The notes under the pieces: model-generated | What the model was told of the DNA's origin: nothing | The model's database searches: none | What the model saw: the letters and a program-made list of their open reading frames with translations, nothing else | Translations under genes and position numbers: made by a program | Assembly (NCBI GenBank): GCA_027488375.1 | Contig: JAIYBW010000004.1 | Span: 124,001 to 188,000 of the forward strand | DNA: 64,000 nt | Source of the DNA: Pseudomonadota bacterium | GTDB lineage: Bacteria; Bdellovibrionota; Bacteriovoracia; Bacteriovoracales; Bacteriovoracaceae | Reading direction: 5' to 3' | Shown: positions 45,136 through 53,597 of the stretch, in pieces | How the letters are laid out: the number at the start of each line of letters is the position of its first letter | Numbering within the stretch: the first letter of the stretch is position 1

Positions 45136-45968
45136 TACTCCCAAAAAGAGTGATCATTATCGGTGGAACCCATGGAAACGAATGGACAGGAATTACCATT
45201 CTTCAAAATTACCAAGATTTCTTAAAAAATAAATTTCCCGAACTAGAATTAGAATTTATTTTTGCCAATCCTGAAGCTTATAAAATTGAAAAAAGATTTA
45301 AAGATGAAGACCTTAATCGGTCTTGCCAATTTTTAAATGAGAATCGCTCCACATATGAACAAAAGAGAGCGATAGAGATTCAAAAAATTATCCAAAAAGA
45401 GCCTTGTGTTGTTATTGACCTTCACACAACCACATCAAATATGGGTAATACACTTATCATTTCAAATGAAAATGCTGAAAATCTTACCCTTGCTGGGCTC
45501 GTCCAAGAAAATTTGCCCGAAACTAAAATACTCCTAGCGCCAGATCTTTTAAAAAAATATCTGATCTCTCAATCAAGTTTTGGACTCATGATTGAAGTGG
45601 GGCCGGTGCCAAATAATGTTATAAGGCCGGGTCCTCTTAAAGATTCCCTCAACATCCTCATCTCAATCCTTTCAAATATTCATAACTTCAGGGTCGGGAT
45701 TTCGGAGGTTGAGGTCTATGAGGAGGCCTGTGATGTGTATTATCCACAGAATCAAAAAAATGAGCTAACCGCCTGTATTCATGAGGATATTGAAGGAAAC
45801 GATCTCATCAAATTACCTAAAATATTCATGGCTTTTCAGAGCTTTAATGGTGAAGAAATTCAATATGAAGCGAATGAGGAAATGTACCCAATCTTTATCA
45901 ATGAGGCTGCTTACTATCCAAGTAGACTGGCCTTTACTCTGTGCCGTAAGATTATAAAAAATATATAA
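45132..45968 (+). CDS. Aspartoacylase/succinylglutamate desuccinylase-family amidohydrolase
   Basis: A 278-residue M14-like zinc enzyme. Zinc ligands His14 and Glu17 are in GGTHGNEW and His98 in IDLHTTTS; Asn62-Arg63 in DLNRS bind the substrate carboxylate and EVGPV carries the catalytic Glu, all as in aspartoacylase. It hydrolyses an N-acyl amino acid or an isopeptide-like amide. A 4-nt ATGA overlap couples it to the ATP-grasp ligase, so it may reverse or edit the ligase product or supply its amino acid. Confidence 0.85.
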   Translation: MILPKRVIIIGGTHGNEWTGITILQNYQDFLKNKFPELELEFIFANPEAYKIEKRFKDEDLNRSCQFLNENRSTYEQKRAIEIQKIIQKEPCVVIDLHTTTSNMGNTLIISNENAENLTLAGLVQENLPETKILLAPDLLKKYLISQSSFGLMIEVGPVPNNVIRPGPLKDSLNILISILSNIHNFRVGISEVEVYEEACDVYYPQNQKNELTACIHEDIEGNDLIKLPKIFMAFQSFNGEEIQYEANEEMYPIFINEAAYYPSRLAFTLCRKIIKNI

Positions 45969-46124
45969 CTCACTGCATTTATTTTACACACTTTACATGT
46001 TGTCGCATCAAAGTGTTAAAATAATTAACCTAACATCTTGCGCAGACAAAAAACTTCGATTAAATTTAAGATAATCTATCAAGAATTACGAATCATCTTG
46101 AATAAGTTTTAGATGAATCATTAA

Positions 46125-46130
46125 AAGGAG
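46125..46130 (+). promoter_or_regulatory. Strong ribosome binding site of the repetitive lipoprotein
   Basis: AAGGAG lies 5 nt before the ATG at 46136, the same arrangement as in the histone gene, which suggests high translation. Confidence 0.65.
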
Positions 46131-46135
46131 ATTTT

Positions 46136-46348
46136 ATGTCTAAGTATTTCGTACTCGCTGCTGCTCTTATCGTTCTTTCTGTTGCTTGTAACAAGAAAGA
46201 AGAAGCTGCTGCTCCTGCAGAAGCTACAACAACTGAACAAGCTGCTCCTGCTGCTGAAGCTGCTCCTGCTGCTGAAGCTGCTCCTGCTGCTGAAGCTGCT
46301 CCTGCTGCTGAAGCTGCTCCTGCTACAGAAGCTGCTCCTGCTCAATAA
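46136..46348 (+). CDS. Small Ala/Pro/Glu-repeat lipoprotein
   Basis: A 70-residue protein. The signal SKYFVLAAALIVLSVAC ends in a lipobox with Cys18, so the mature lipoprotein is about 53 residues: a short charged start (NKKEEAAAPAE) followed by AEAAPA-type hexapeptide repeats to the end. The low-complexity, flexible chain suggests a periplasmic spacer or surface protein, not an enzyme. It is monocistronic, with a strong ribosome site and an immediate hairpin terminator, which fits abundant expression. Confidence 0.8.
   Translation: MSKYFVLAAALIVLSVACNKKEEAAAPAEATTTEQAAPAAEAAPAAEAAPAAEAAPAAEAAPATEAAPAQ
46241..46345 (+). repeat. 18-bp tandem repeat in the lipoprotein gene
   Basis: Four identical copies of GCTGCTCCTGCTGCTGAA, a fifth with two changes and a partial sixth. 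Each encodes AAPAAE. The identity at third codon positions implies recent duplication, so length variation is expected. The repeat also keeps other frames open, producing spurious Leu-rich and Ser-rich reading frames. Confidence 0.92.
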
Positions 46349-46377
46349 TTTTTTTGATCTAAGATCAAAATATAAAG

Positions 46378-46404
46378 AAGCCTGCCTTGTGCAGGCTTTT
46401 TTTT
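46378..46404 (+). terminator. Rho-independent terminator of the lipoprotein gene
   Basis: AAGCCTGC pairs with GCAGGCTT across a 5-nt loop and is followed by a run of T. It lies 29 nt after the stop at 46348. Confidence 0.88.
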
Positions 46405-46460
46405 GTATAAAAAGTTCACTCCCCTCTCTCCGTTTTAATAATCTAAGTTATAACTTCCTA

Positions 46461-47249
46461 ATGAAAATAATTCTGTTATCCATTTTTTTTATAACTCAAA
46501 CAGCTCTTGCAAGTGAGTGTCAAGGCCCTGTAGATCTTGTGGTGTTGGGTGATTCTCAGACTGGGGCCACTTGGTCAAAAAGCTATTTTGGTAATTTTCT
46601 CCAAGAATGCCTGGAAGAAAATTTTATCATCTTAGGTAAAGGTGGAAGCATACCCGGAAGCTGGATCGGCAAAGGTGGACTTGATCAAATCGAGATCATT
46701 GAAAGAACTCCAGAGTCTGAACATCAAAATATTGGTAACGGAGATAAAGTTCCATTATGTAAAAAAAGATTAGATCCCATACTTAAAAATTATCTTCCGA
46801 AACGTGTCCTTTTCTTTTTTGGAGATAATTACATTGCAAGTTCTGATGAAATGATATCCAAGGACTTGTCTCAATTTTCAAAAATCATAACTGATAATTC
46901 AATCACCAAAGAAAATTGTTTTTTCCTCACTCCAACTTTTGAAATGGAAGTTAAGACCAAGAGAAATGTGACTCGAAAAAACCTCGCAAATACAATTAGA
47001 ATCAATCAGATTATTGAAAAGACTTTAAATGGGACATGCCAAATTATAAATGGCGTTGAGCTGATGAAAGATTCTGAGTTTTTTGATGGGAAAGATCTGC
47101 TTAAGCGAGTCCAAATAGGAGACAAAGTCGGTTGCTCTGGCGGAGCACTTAATGACAATATTCATATTTGCGGGAAGGCCGCTGAAGATATGGCCAGAAA
47201 AACTTGTCAAATTCTTCGTTCATCCTCAGATCCATCCAGAGAAAGATAG
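46461..47249 (+). CDS. Secreted SGNH-hydrolase-like protein
   Basis: A 262-residue exported protein (signal MKIILLSIFFITQTALA). DLVVLGDSQTGA is the GDS-type block I with the candidate nucleophilic Ser. A Gly-rich GKGGSIPGSW could be block II, GDNYIAS block III, and NDNIHICGKAA gives the block V Asp-x2-His. It would be a periplasmic esterase or acetyl-peptidoglycan/polysaccharide deacetylase-like enzyme. The frame is open far upstream through the lipoprotein repeats, which is spurious. The stop overlaps the convergent receiver gene by 43 nt. Confidence 0.75.
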   Translation: MKIILLSIFFITQTALASECQGPVDLVVLGDSQTGATWSKSYFGNFLQECLEENFIILGKGGSIPGSWIGKGGLDQIEIIERTPESEHQNIGNGDKVPLCKKRLDPILKNYLPKRVLFFFGDNYIASSDEMISKDLSQFSKIITDNSITKENCFFLTPTFEMEVKTKRNVTRKNLANTIRINQIIEKTLNGTCQIINGVELMKDSEFFDGKDLLKRVQIGDKVGCSGGALNDNIHICGKAAEDMARKTCQILRSSSDPSRER

Positions 47250-47611
47250 TGTCTAGCGGCATTTAAAATTTCTTCTGCCTGAAATGGCTTAGTGAGATAA
47301 AGATTTGCTCCTAAGTTTTCTGCCTCCTGGATGCGTTTATCATCTGAAAAACCAGAAAGAAAAACAAAGGGAACTTTTATTTGATGGGACCTTATAGTTT
47401 TTAGAAATTCCATACCAGATATACCTGGCATACTTATATCAGAAAAAATAAGATCGACATCTCTAAAATGACCCGAATTTAAAGCCTCAGTCGCACTTAA
47501 AGAAACGACAACTTCATCACATAAATTAGACAAAATTATCTGCATGATTTCCAAGATATCTTGCTCATCATCAACAACTAGGCATTTCAATTTTTTTTGT
47601 GAAATTGTCAT
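47207..47611 (-). CDS. Stand-alone response regulator receiver (CheY-like)
   Basis: A 134-residue single receiver domain: acidic pair in VVDDEQD (14-15), phosphoacceptor Asp58 in FSDISMPG, Ser/Thr switch in FLSGFS and Lys in LTKPF. It has no output domain. It is divergent from the H-NOX/kinase pair, 143 nt away, and is a plausible phosphorylation target of that kinase, which has no receiver of its own. Its 3' end overlaps the SGNH-like gene by 43 nt, the longest convergent overlap in the window. Confidence 0.85.
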   Translation of the reverse strand: MTISQKKLKCLVVDDEQDILEIMQIILSNLCDEVVVSLSATEALNSGHFRDVDLIFSDISMPGISGMEFLKTIRSHQIKVPFVFLSGFSDDKRIQEAENLGANLYLTKPFQAEEILNAARHYLSLDGSEDERRI

Positions 47612-47718
47612 CCCTTAATCATGAAACAAAAGCCAAAGAAAATCTATACTGGAGTGTTTTAATTTAAGCTTAATATTCTAAGGAATACTTAACATATTTC
47701 TTTTCTCTCATTCTAAGT

Positions 47719-47724
47719 TATAAT
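47719..47724 (+). promoter_or_regulatory. Candidate -10 box upstream of the H-NOX gene
   Basis: A perfect TATAAT lies 30 nt before the ATG at 47755. No good -35 box is visible at standard spacing. A similar AAGTTATAA context occurs before the SGNH-like gene. Confidence 0.35.
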
Positions 47725-47754
47725 CACTTTATTTATAAAAACTGAGGGTCATCT

Positions 47755-48297
47755 ATGTACGGACTAATCAATATGGCCATTAAACAACTTGTCATTGATC
47801 ATTATGGAACTCAAGGATGGCAAGAAGTAAAAACTAAGGCTTCTGTTAAGGAAGACTACTTTGAACTCCTTACCGTTTATGATGATGTCATTACCTATAA
47901 CCTTGTAAAAGGTGCCAGTGAAGTTACTGGAAAATCACCAGTTGAAGTCCTTCAACTGTTTGGGAAATACTGGGTTACATATGCATCTCAAGCAGGATAT
48001 GAACCACTGCTTAAGCTTTTTGGCCCAAACTTTAAAGATTGTCTTGTGAACCTGAACCGAATGCATGAACACATGGGTGCCATGATGCCAGGACTCATTC
48101 CACCAGAATTTGAAATTTCAAAAGAAATCTCTAATACTGAATTTGAATTGATTTATAAATCACAGCGCCCTGGCCTAGGTCCAATGGTCACTGGCCTGTT
48201 AGAAGCACTGGCCATTAGATATGGCATCACTAATCTAGAATTAAAAGAAATGTCCCAAGAAAGTAACAGCTGTAGGTTTTTAATCAAATGGAGCTAA
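47755..48297 (+). CDS. H-NOX haem nitric oxide sensor
   Basis: A 180-residue single-domain H-NOX. The N-terminus MYGLINMAIKQLV and FGKYWVTYA are typical. His104 in LNRMHEHMG is the proximal haem ligand, and Y134-S136-R138 in YKSQRPGL is the haem-propionate motif. No Tyr follows the motif in the position used by oxygen-binding relatives, so selective NO binding is expected. It overlaps the partner histidine kinase gene by 10 nt. In other bacteria H-NOX proteins control such kinases and adjust biofilm, motility or host responses. Confidence 0.92.
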   Translation: MYGLINMAIKQLVIDHYGTQGWQEVKTKASVKEDYFELLTVYDDVITYNLVKGASEVTGKSPVEVLQLFGKYWVTYASQAGYEPLLKLFGPNFKDCLVNLNRMHEHMGAMMPGLIPPEFEISKEISNTEFELIYKSQRPGLGPMVTGLLEALAIRYGITNLELKEMSQESNSCRFLIKWS

Positions 48298-49790
48298 CTC
48301 AACTCCAGAAAACGCTAAATAGGCTTTATCCTTTTCACCTAATTTTTAGTCATGGTGGAGAATTAAAATCTTTTGGTAGGAGTGCTCAGAAATGCTTTAC
48401 CAATATTCAAATAGGCATGCTCGCTAAAGATCTTTTGAATCCTGTCATCCCAAAAGATATAGATCCAATTTCCCAGGCAAGATCTCTCACTGAAAAAGTC
48501 GTCACCATTGAATCCTCAAGCACAAAGACTCGGCTTAACGGAGAAGTCATCATCCTTGATGAAAGTCATGAAGTACTACTCGCACTTTCACCAGTCATTC
48601 AAAATCTTGCTCATCTAGCAGATAACGGGCTCTCCTATCGAGACTTTCCAGCTTACTCACCAGTTTTTGATTTTTTTGTTCTCATTCAAGCAGAACGATT
48701 TTCTAGGCAGGAACTGCAAAAATCATTTAAGAGCCTTGAGGAGCTCAACTCATTCGCTAGGATAAATATCGAGATCGCAAATTTTTGCTCAAGAACCAGT
48801 GACCTCCATGAAGCCGTAGAATTTATCTTGAAAATTATTAACTCTAGACTTTCATGGAAAGGATCCATTTCAAATAAGGATCTCAAAAATTGTCACGAGA
48901 TACAATATTCTAATGGTGGTATTGATATATGTCTTTCATCTGAAAAAGATAAGTATCTGCTTCAGTTGGAATCTGATCAAAAGATCATGCCATCAGAATC
49001 TTTAAAGTTTTTCTGCACATCTCTTAAAATCTCCTTGGAAAATGTTATTCTCAGGATGGAGCAACTTGCCTCAGATCAAGAAATACAAGCGCAAAAAGTG
49101 ATGAGCTCCAAAATGTTTTCACTGGGAGAGATGGCCGCGAGTATCGCCCATGAGCTGAATAACCCCATGGCGGTTATTCAAGGCATGGCATGGATGACTC
49201 AATCCTCTGCTCAATCAGGCGAGATTGATTCTGAAAAGACAATTGAAAGCATGACTAAAATTATTAAGATGACGGAGAGATCCAGCAAGATCATCAAAGG
49301 TATAAGAATATTTGCCAGAGATGCCGCTCAAGACCCTATGGAGCCCATCGAACTCAATAGCATTATTGAGGATACATTAGAGCTTTGCAAATGGAGAGTT
49401 AATCAAAAAGGGATCAAGATTAATTGGCAAACAGAAGATGCGGCCCTATCAATTGGCCGAAGCGTTCAGATCTCCCAAGTCCTACTTAATCTATTTAACA
49501 ATGCCTCTGATGCCGTTGAGGGATTAAAAGATCCATGGATTGAAGTTAAGCTCTTTCAAAATGATCAAAAATGGATCATTAGTGTCACCGATAGCGGGAA
49601 TGGAATTGATCAAAATATTTCAAAAAAAATGATGAATCCTTTTTTTACGACAAAACCATCCGGCAAAGGAACAGGTCTCGGCTTAAGCATTTCACAAAGG
49701 ATACTAAAAGATCATTCTGGTGAAATATGGTATGACGAGAAGTCAAAGAACACTCGTTTTTGTCTATCTCTTCCCGTTCTCAGTGAGTAA
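48288..49790 (+). CDS. H-NOX-associated histidine kinase with HNOBA domain
   Basis: A 500-residue soluble kinase. Residues 10-140 fit the HNOBA domain that docks with H-NOX (LYPFHLIFS at the start, ALSPVIQNLAHL and NGLSYRDFP in the middle). A coiled linker precedes HisKA with phosphoacceptor His288 in SIAHELNNP, then the HATPase with NLFNNASDAVEG, DSGNGID and GKGTGLGLSIS. It should autophosphorylate in an NO-dependent way and pass phosphate to a separate receiver, perhaps the divergent CheY-like protein. It ends 3 nt before a convergent gene. Confidence 0.88.
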   Translation: MELTQLQKTLNRLYPFHLIFSHGGELKSFGRSAQKCFTNIQIGMLAKDLLNPVIPKDIDPISQARSLTEKVVTIESSSTKTRLNGEVIILDESHEVLLALSPVIQNLAHLADNGLSYRDFPAYSPVFDFFVLIQAERFSRQELQKSFKSLEELNSFARINIEIANFCSRTSDLHEAVEFILKIINSRLSWKGSISNKDLKNCHEIQYSNGGIDICLSSEKDKYLLQLESDQKIMPSESLKFFCTSLKISLENVILRMEQLASDQEIQAQKVMSSKMFSLGEMAASIAHELNNPMAVIQGMAWMTQSSAQSGEIDSEKTIESMTKIIKMTERSSKIIKGIRIFARDAAQDPMEPIELNSIIEDTLELCKWRVNQKGIKINWQTEDAALSIGRSVQISQVLLNLFNNASDAVEGLKDPWIEVKLFQNDQKWIISVTDSGNGIDQNISKKMMNPFFTTKPSGKGTGLGLSISQRILKDHSGEIWYDEKSKNTRFCLSLPVLSE

Positions 49791-49793
49791 GAA

Positions 49794-51254
49794 CTACCAA
49801 AATTTCTTTGAAACAATTTTACCAAAGAATCGATCAAAAACATTTTCGAGGTCTAGTTGTGTTCCTTGAATCTTTTGATCCTTTGATACAAATTCATCAT
49901 TCGACAATTGTTTTTTCAAGACTTCTAAAGTAAGGCTCAAGAATTCAGATCTCTTTCTTCTCACTTCCTCAATATCATGCTGTTCTAAATTTATAAGATT
50001 GATCTTTTGATCAGACTCTCTTTGTTCACAATACTTTGAAAAATCTAATTCCCACTGGGCTTTACGGTTGGCATATTCTAATTCGAGTTGCTCTTTTTTC
50101 AATTCAAAATTCTGATCAAGGAGATGCATCTCTCTCAAAAAGACGTCTTTCTTTTGCTGATAAAACTGTAACGCTTCCTCTTGCATTAAAAGCATGGCAT
50201 TTTTCTGGGAGTCCGCTCTTGATATTTCTTCATGAATTTTTGAAAGACAAAGCTCTTTATCTTTTAGTGCCTGGCCCACTTGAAACTCTTCATCTTTCAT
50301 TGAGCCTAGCATAATTCGAGAATCTAAAATGTTTTTTTCAATATCACTCAGAGCATGTCGACGGTTTGTAAATTCGATCTCTAATTGATTCACACCGGCG
50401 ATTAATTTGGTTTTCTGAGATTTTACCTCATTAATTTCTTGTAATTGAGAATCGAGCTTAAATTTATCCTCGCTGTATTGAGACTGTACGAGCAAAAGAT
50501 CAGACTGTAGCTGTGTATATTTAAGACTCACCTCTCTCATATCTAGAACTTTTTGCTTCAAAGTACTTAATTCCAAATCAAGCTGAGTCATTTCATTTTT
50601 CTTATTTTCGCAAAGTCTTAAAATCCCCTCTTTAAAAAAAATCTCCTCTTTTAGCTGGCCTAAATATGAAATGAGCTCAAGCTTTTGTTGAGACAATTTC
50701 TCAATTTCAACATTAATTTGATGAACATCTTTTTGTAGCATGACCATTGTCTCTTTAACAATCGACCCTACTTGATTAATCTCTTTTGTCTGGTTCTCGA
50801 TAAAGTGACTATTCTTTTTTCTTTCGTCTAGACTCGACTCAAAAAATTGTTGCATCTCATTTTTCAAATTCGATATTTTAGAAATACGACTTTCAAATTC
50901 TTTTTCAAGTGGTGCAATTTTTTTAGTCTCAATTAAAAGAACGTCTGTAGCTTTCTTTAAATCCTCATGAAGCTTACTATTTTTTTGCTGTAATAGTGCA
51001 TTGAGCTCTCGCTCTGCCTTCAATTTTCTAAGTTCTAATTCTCTCACTTTTTCAGCAGCAGTATGCTGCCTGAGATTAAAGACTTTTGTACTCTCATCAG
51101 TTTTACGAACGACCTCTTCTGATTTCACCTTATCAAGCTCATGACTAATATCTTGCTGTTCTTTTTTTAGTTTTTGGGCAGATTTCAGAATTGATTCAGG
51201 AACCTCAATCTCTGCAGTTTTATCTTGATCACTCATTTTTAGTAATGCTGACAT
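49794..51254 (-). CDS. Long coiled-coil protein of unknown function
   Basis: A 486-residue cytoplasmic protein that is almost entirely Glu/Lys/Gln/Leu-rich heptad sequence, from about residue 20 to 450, with short breaks. No enzymatic or membrane motif is seen. The C-terminus (about 445-486) may be a small separate domain. A scaffold or filament role is plausible, as with bacterial SMC-like or crescentin-like proteins, but homology cannot be claimed from coiled coils. GAGGGG precedes the ATG. Confidence 0.75.
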   Translation of the reverse strand: MSALLKMSDQDKTAEIEVPESILKSAQKLKKEQQDISHELDKVKSEEVVRKTDESTKVFNLRQHTAAEKVRELELRKLKAERELNALLQQKNSKLHEDLKKATDVLLIETKKIAPLEKEFESRISKISNLKNEMQQFFESSLDERKKNSHFIENQTKEINQVGSIVKETMVMLQKDVHQINVEIEKLSQQKLELISYLGQLKEEIFFKEGILRLCENKKNEMTQLDLELSTLKQKVLDMREVSLKYTQLQSDLLLVQSQYSEDKFKLDSQLQEINEVKSQKTKLIAGVNQLEIEFTNRRHALSDIEKNILDSRIMLGSMKDEEFQVGQALKDKELCLSKIHEEISRADSQKNAMLLMQEEALQFYQQKKDVFLREMHLLDQNFELKKEQLELEYANRKAQWELDFSKYCEQRESDQKINLINLEQHDIEEVRRKRSEFLSLTLEVLKKQLSNDEFVSKDQKIQGTQLDLENVFDRFFGKIVSKKFW

Positions 51255-51357
51255 ATGACCCCTCTTTTAGGTGTCAACTTATCGGAATTTATGGAGAAAA
51301 CTTGACTAGTCTGCTGCAAGAAAGAGGTAAGCTCTTGAATCTACTGGAATTGATCAC

Positions 51358-51388
51358 GCAAGGGACTGGCCTGAGGCCAATCCCTTGC
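51358..51388 (-). terminator. Strong hairpin between two minus-strand genes
   Basis: GCAAGGGA pairs with TCCCTTGC, and inside it TGGCC pairs with GGCCA around a 3-nt loop, interrupted by one A/C mismatch. It lies 11 nt past the stop of the exonuclease-like gene. There is no clear T-run on the minus strand, so it is a hairpin of uncertain termination strength. Confidence 0.55.
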
Positions 51389-51398
51389 TTAGTAAAAA

Positions 51399-52262
51399 TT
51401 AATTATGATCGAGAGCAAATTCCATATCAAGCGCCTTATGATCAGATGATTTTACATCCGTAATCACTTTAGAATCTCTGACTAGTAAACCTCTTACAAA
51501 AGTATGATCAAGTGGATAAACTAAAAACTTCATTCTTTTATCATTACGGTATGTCACTTCTTTAAAATTTTTAGCTTTCATAATATTTCTTAGAAATATT
51601 GATCGTGCCTTATTACGCGTATTAAAATCACCAGCAAAAATAACTGGGCCATCATGAGCATCGATGACTTTTATAGCATCTAGGACTTGTTTTTCAAGTG
51701 CTTCATCCTTTGTAAAATTCATTCCATGAATTGTCAGAGCAAGAAGCTTTTTATCTGATTGCGCAATCTCATAGACTCCATAAGTAATGGCCTTGGGAGT
51801 TTTAATAAATGGCTCATAATCACTCGTACGTAAGATTCCTGTTTTAACAGGTGTAGTCTTTGAACCCAGAACAGTACCAGTTGGAGTATTGGCATCTTTA
51901 TTATAAAGAAAACTTACGGCCATATCGAATCTGAATTGGTGCATCTGATTAAACGTAGATTCCATCACAGGGTTCAAGTAACCTTCCTGTAGTAAGAGAA
52001 TATCTTTTTTTTCAGATAGACCCATAAAATCCTCAGTCCAATTTTTTCTCTCCGCTTTAAGAAGATTCCACACTAAAACCTTAATTGATTTTGGATCAAG
52101 TTCATCCTGATAAGTTTGACCTAGAACAATATGCGAATCTTTAAGAGGAGGTATTGTATATTGCTTTGCTAGACCCCAACGAGAAGCAGAAGATTGCAAA
52201 GATAATGAGAGTCCTAAGATGACATAAGAAAACTTCAAGAATGATGGATTAACCAGCTTCAT
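51399..52262 (-). CDS. Secreted endonuclease/exonuclease/phosphatase family protein
   Basis: A 287-residue exported EEP-superfamily protein (signal about 1-26, ending LQSSAS). VLVWNLLKA, LLLQEG with the metal-binding Glu, FAGDFNTRNK and SSDHKALD with the terminal Asp-His are the standard motifs. A close functional relative of the EEP protein at 18077-19132, but secreted. In a predator it might act on nucleic acids or phospholipids in the periplasm of self or prey; substrate unknown. Confidence 0.8.
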   Translation of the reverse strand: MKLVNPSFLKFSYVILGLSLSLQSSASRWGLAKQYTIPPLKDSHIVLGQTYQDELDPKSIKVLVWNLLKAERKNWTEDFMGLSEKKDILLLQEGYLNPVMESTFNQMHQFRFDMAVSFLYNKDANTPTGTVLGSKTTPVKTGILRTSDYEPFIKTPKAITYGVYEIAQSDKKLLALTIHGMNFTKDEALEKQVLDAIKVIDAHDGPVIFAGDFNTRNKARSIFLRNIMKAKNFKEVTYRNDKRMKFLVYPLDHTFVRGLLVRDSKVITDVKSSDHKALDMEFALDHN

Positions 52263-52350
52263 GCAATAACTCCTTTCATTGCGTCCGATGGTTAACTTGT
52301 CGACGACATAAGGAAGTTAGATGAGAATTGGGATGAAATTAAAATAAAGA

Positions 52351-53109
52351 CTAGATTTGGGAATTAATTGCCGGTTTACGATTTTTGATCATAACCACAA
52401 GAAACCAAAGACCTATACCGGCCAGTAAATGCTTTAAGGTATGCCCAGTAACAAAATCAGCTGTAAGAGATGATATCTGATGGTCAAATGTTTCAGTCAA
52501 CTTTGCGATAAAATAAAAAAGAAGGCAGTAATAATATCCAGATTTCGTCAAATACTTTGAATCAAAAGTAAGCAGAATAAGAGGAATGCAAAGAAATGAA
52601 CTAAATTGAACCCAGAAATAAAAACGTAAATCATCCCAAATGGCCCAGATCATCACACTTGCAACACCAGTCATAACAAAGGGAATAAGATATTTTTCAA
52701 GCTTTGGTGATATATGCTCAATCAATAAAATAAGATATAAGACCATAAAGCCTGCACCCATAGGAAGTCGATCCCAAACGAGAGTCTCATTATTAGGATT
52801 CCAATGATAATAAGCTGAACCCGGGCCAATGAGAAAAATACTAATGAAAAAAGCGATCCAGGACTTTCTTGCCAAAAGATCTTTGCGTCTAAAAGCTTCT
52901 TGAAATCCAAACCACCCAACAACAAGGAAGATGAAATTTGAAACAACATCAAAGAAATGTGGGATACCCAAAAAATTTAACTCATCAGCAAATTGATGAT
53001 ACTTAAGGTCTTGGGGCATAGGTGGTCTAACAAAGAGTAATAAAAACATACCCACAAATGTTAGAAGCATGACTGAAATTTTGTGGGATTGTCTTATATT
53101 CTTAAACAT
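52351..53109 (-). CDS. CREST-superfamily membrane hydrolase, alkaline ceramidase-like
   Basis: About 252 residues with seven or so membrane segments. FDVVSNFIFLVVGWFG (Ser/Asn motif), GPGSAYYHWNP with WDRLP, and a late GHTLKHLLAG with HxxxH-like His residues form the metal site of the CREST superfamily (alkaline ceramidase, PAQR, Per1). An amide hydrolase acting on a sphingoid or other lipid is possible; sphingolipids are known from some Bacteriovorax. It starts 4 nt after the STAS gene stop, so it ends the partner-switching operon. Confidence 0.78.
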   Translation of the reverse strand: MFKNIRQSHKISVMLLTFVGMFLLLFVRPPMPQDLKYHQFADELNFLGIPHFFDVVSNFIFLVVGWFGFQEAFRRKDLLARKSWIAFFISIFLIGPGSAYYHWNPNNETLVWDRLPMGAGFMVLYLILLIEHISPKLEKYLIPFVMTGVASVMIWAIWDDLRFYFWVQFSSFLCIPLILLTFDSKYLTKSGYYYCLLFYFIAKLTETFDHQISSLTADFVTGHTLKHLLAGIGLWFLVVMIKNRKPAINSQI

Positions 53110-53113
53110 GAAA

Positions 53114-53584
53114 TTAACGCTTAAGAAATTTAAAATATTGATCTTCAATTGCATCAAAATCTAATTCAACTTCATGGCCATCAACTTCAATAGTTCTTAC
53201 AGGAGCTTTAAAATTTTTTATATCAGTTGCCTGTAGCAAAATATGCTCTTCTTCATCATTTTCCTCACAAAAATATGGAGCATAAAAAGAAATGACCTTT
53301 GCATTTTTAGTTAAAAAACCAGACACCATATTCATTTGCTGAATAATAATGTGGGGACAATTAAAATACTGGAACTCAACTGCAGGACCTAATTTCTCAA
53401 CGAATCGAATCCACTCTCTAATACCAGTTGAATTAATCATCTTGATTTCATTAAAATCAATTTTGTAAACTTTTCCAGGATTTTCTAATAGTGATTGATA
53501 CTCAAAATCTTCGTCAATAATTCCAGTAAATGAAATTAGACGAATGTCTGCGTCAATTTTTAAACTTATTTTTAACTTTGACAT
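53114..53584 (-). CDS. STAS-like protein of the partner-switching operon
   Basis: About 156 residues. Residues 1-105 follow the STAS strand-helix pattern (RLISFTGIIDED, KVYKIDFNEIKMINSTGIREWIRF). The Ser/Thr in INSTGI sits where anti-anti-sigma factors are phosphorylated. The C-terminal 50 residues (EENDEEEH onward) are acidic and specific to this protein. It lies between an HATPase gene and a CREST hydrolase gene. The chosen ATG avoids a long leader that would overlap the upstream gene. Confidence 0.75.
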   Translation of the reverse strand: MSKLKISLKIDADIRLISFTGIIDEDFEYQSLLENPGKVYKIDFNEIKMINSTGIREWIRFVEKLGPAVEFQYFNCPHIIIQQMNMVSGFLTKNAKVISFYAPYFCEENDEEEHILLQATDIKNFKAPVRTIEVDGHEVELDFDAIEDQYFKFLKR

Positions 53585-53597
53585 AAAAACTCCTGAT

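Noticed and set aside
42474..45968. Bacteriocin export system based on the C39-like peptidase
   Set aside because: C39 exporters fuse the peptidase to an ABC transporter. Here it is fused to GNAT, and no transporter or leader peptide gene is present.
46121..46345. Ser/Arg-rich open frame on the minus strand
   Set aside because: A shadow of the same tandem repeat. The plus-strand lipoprotein has a lipobox and a strong ribosome site.
46182..46460. Leu-rich N-terminal extension in frame with the SGNH-like gene
   Set aside because: It is the 18-bp repeat of the lipoprotein gene read in another frame. The real start at 46461 gives a proper signal peptide, and a terminator lies between the genes.
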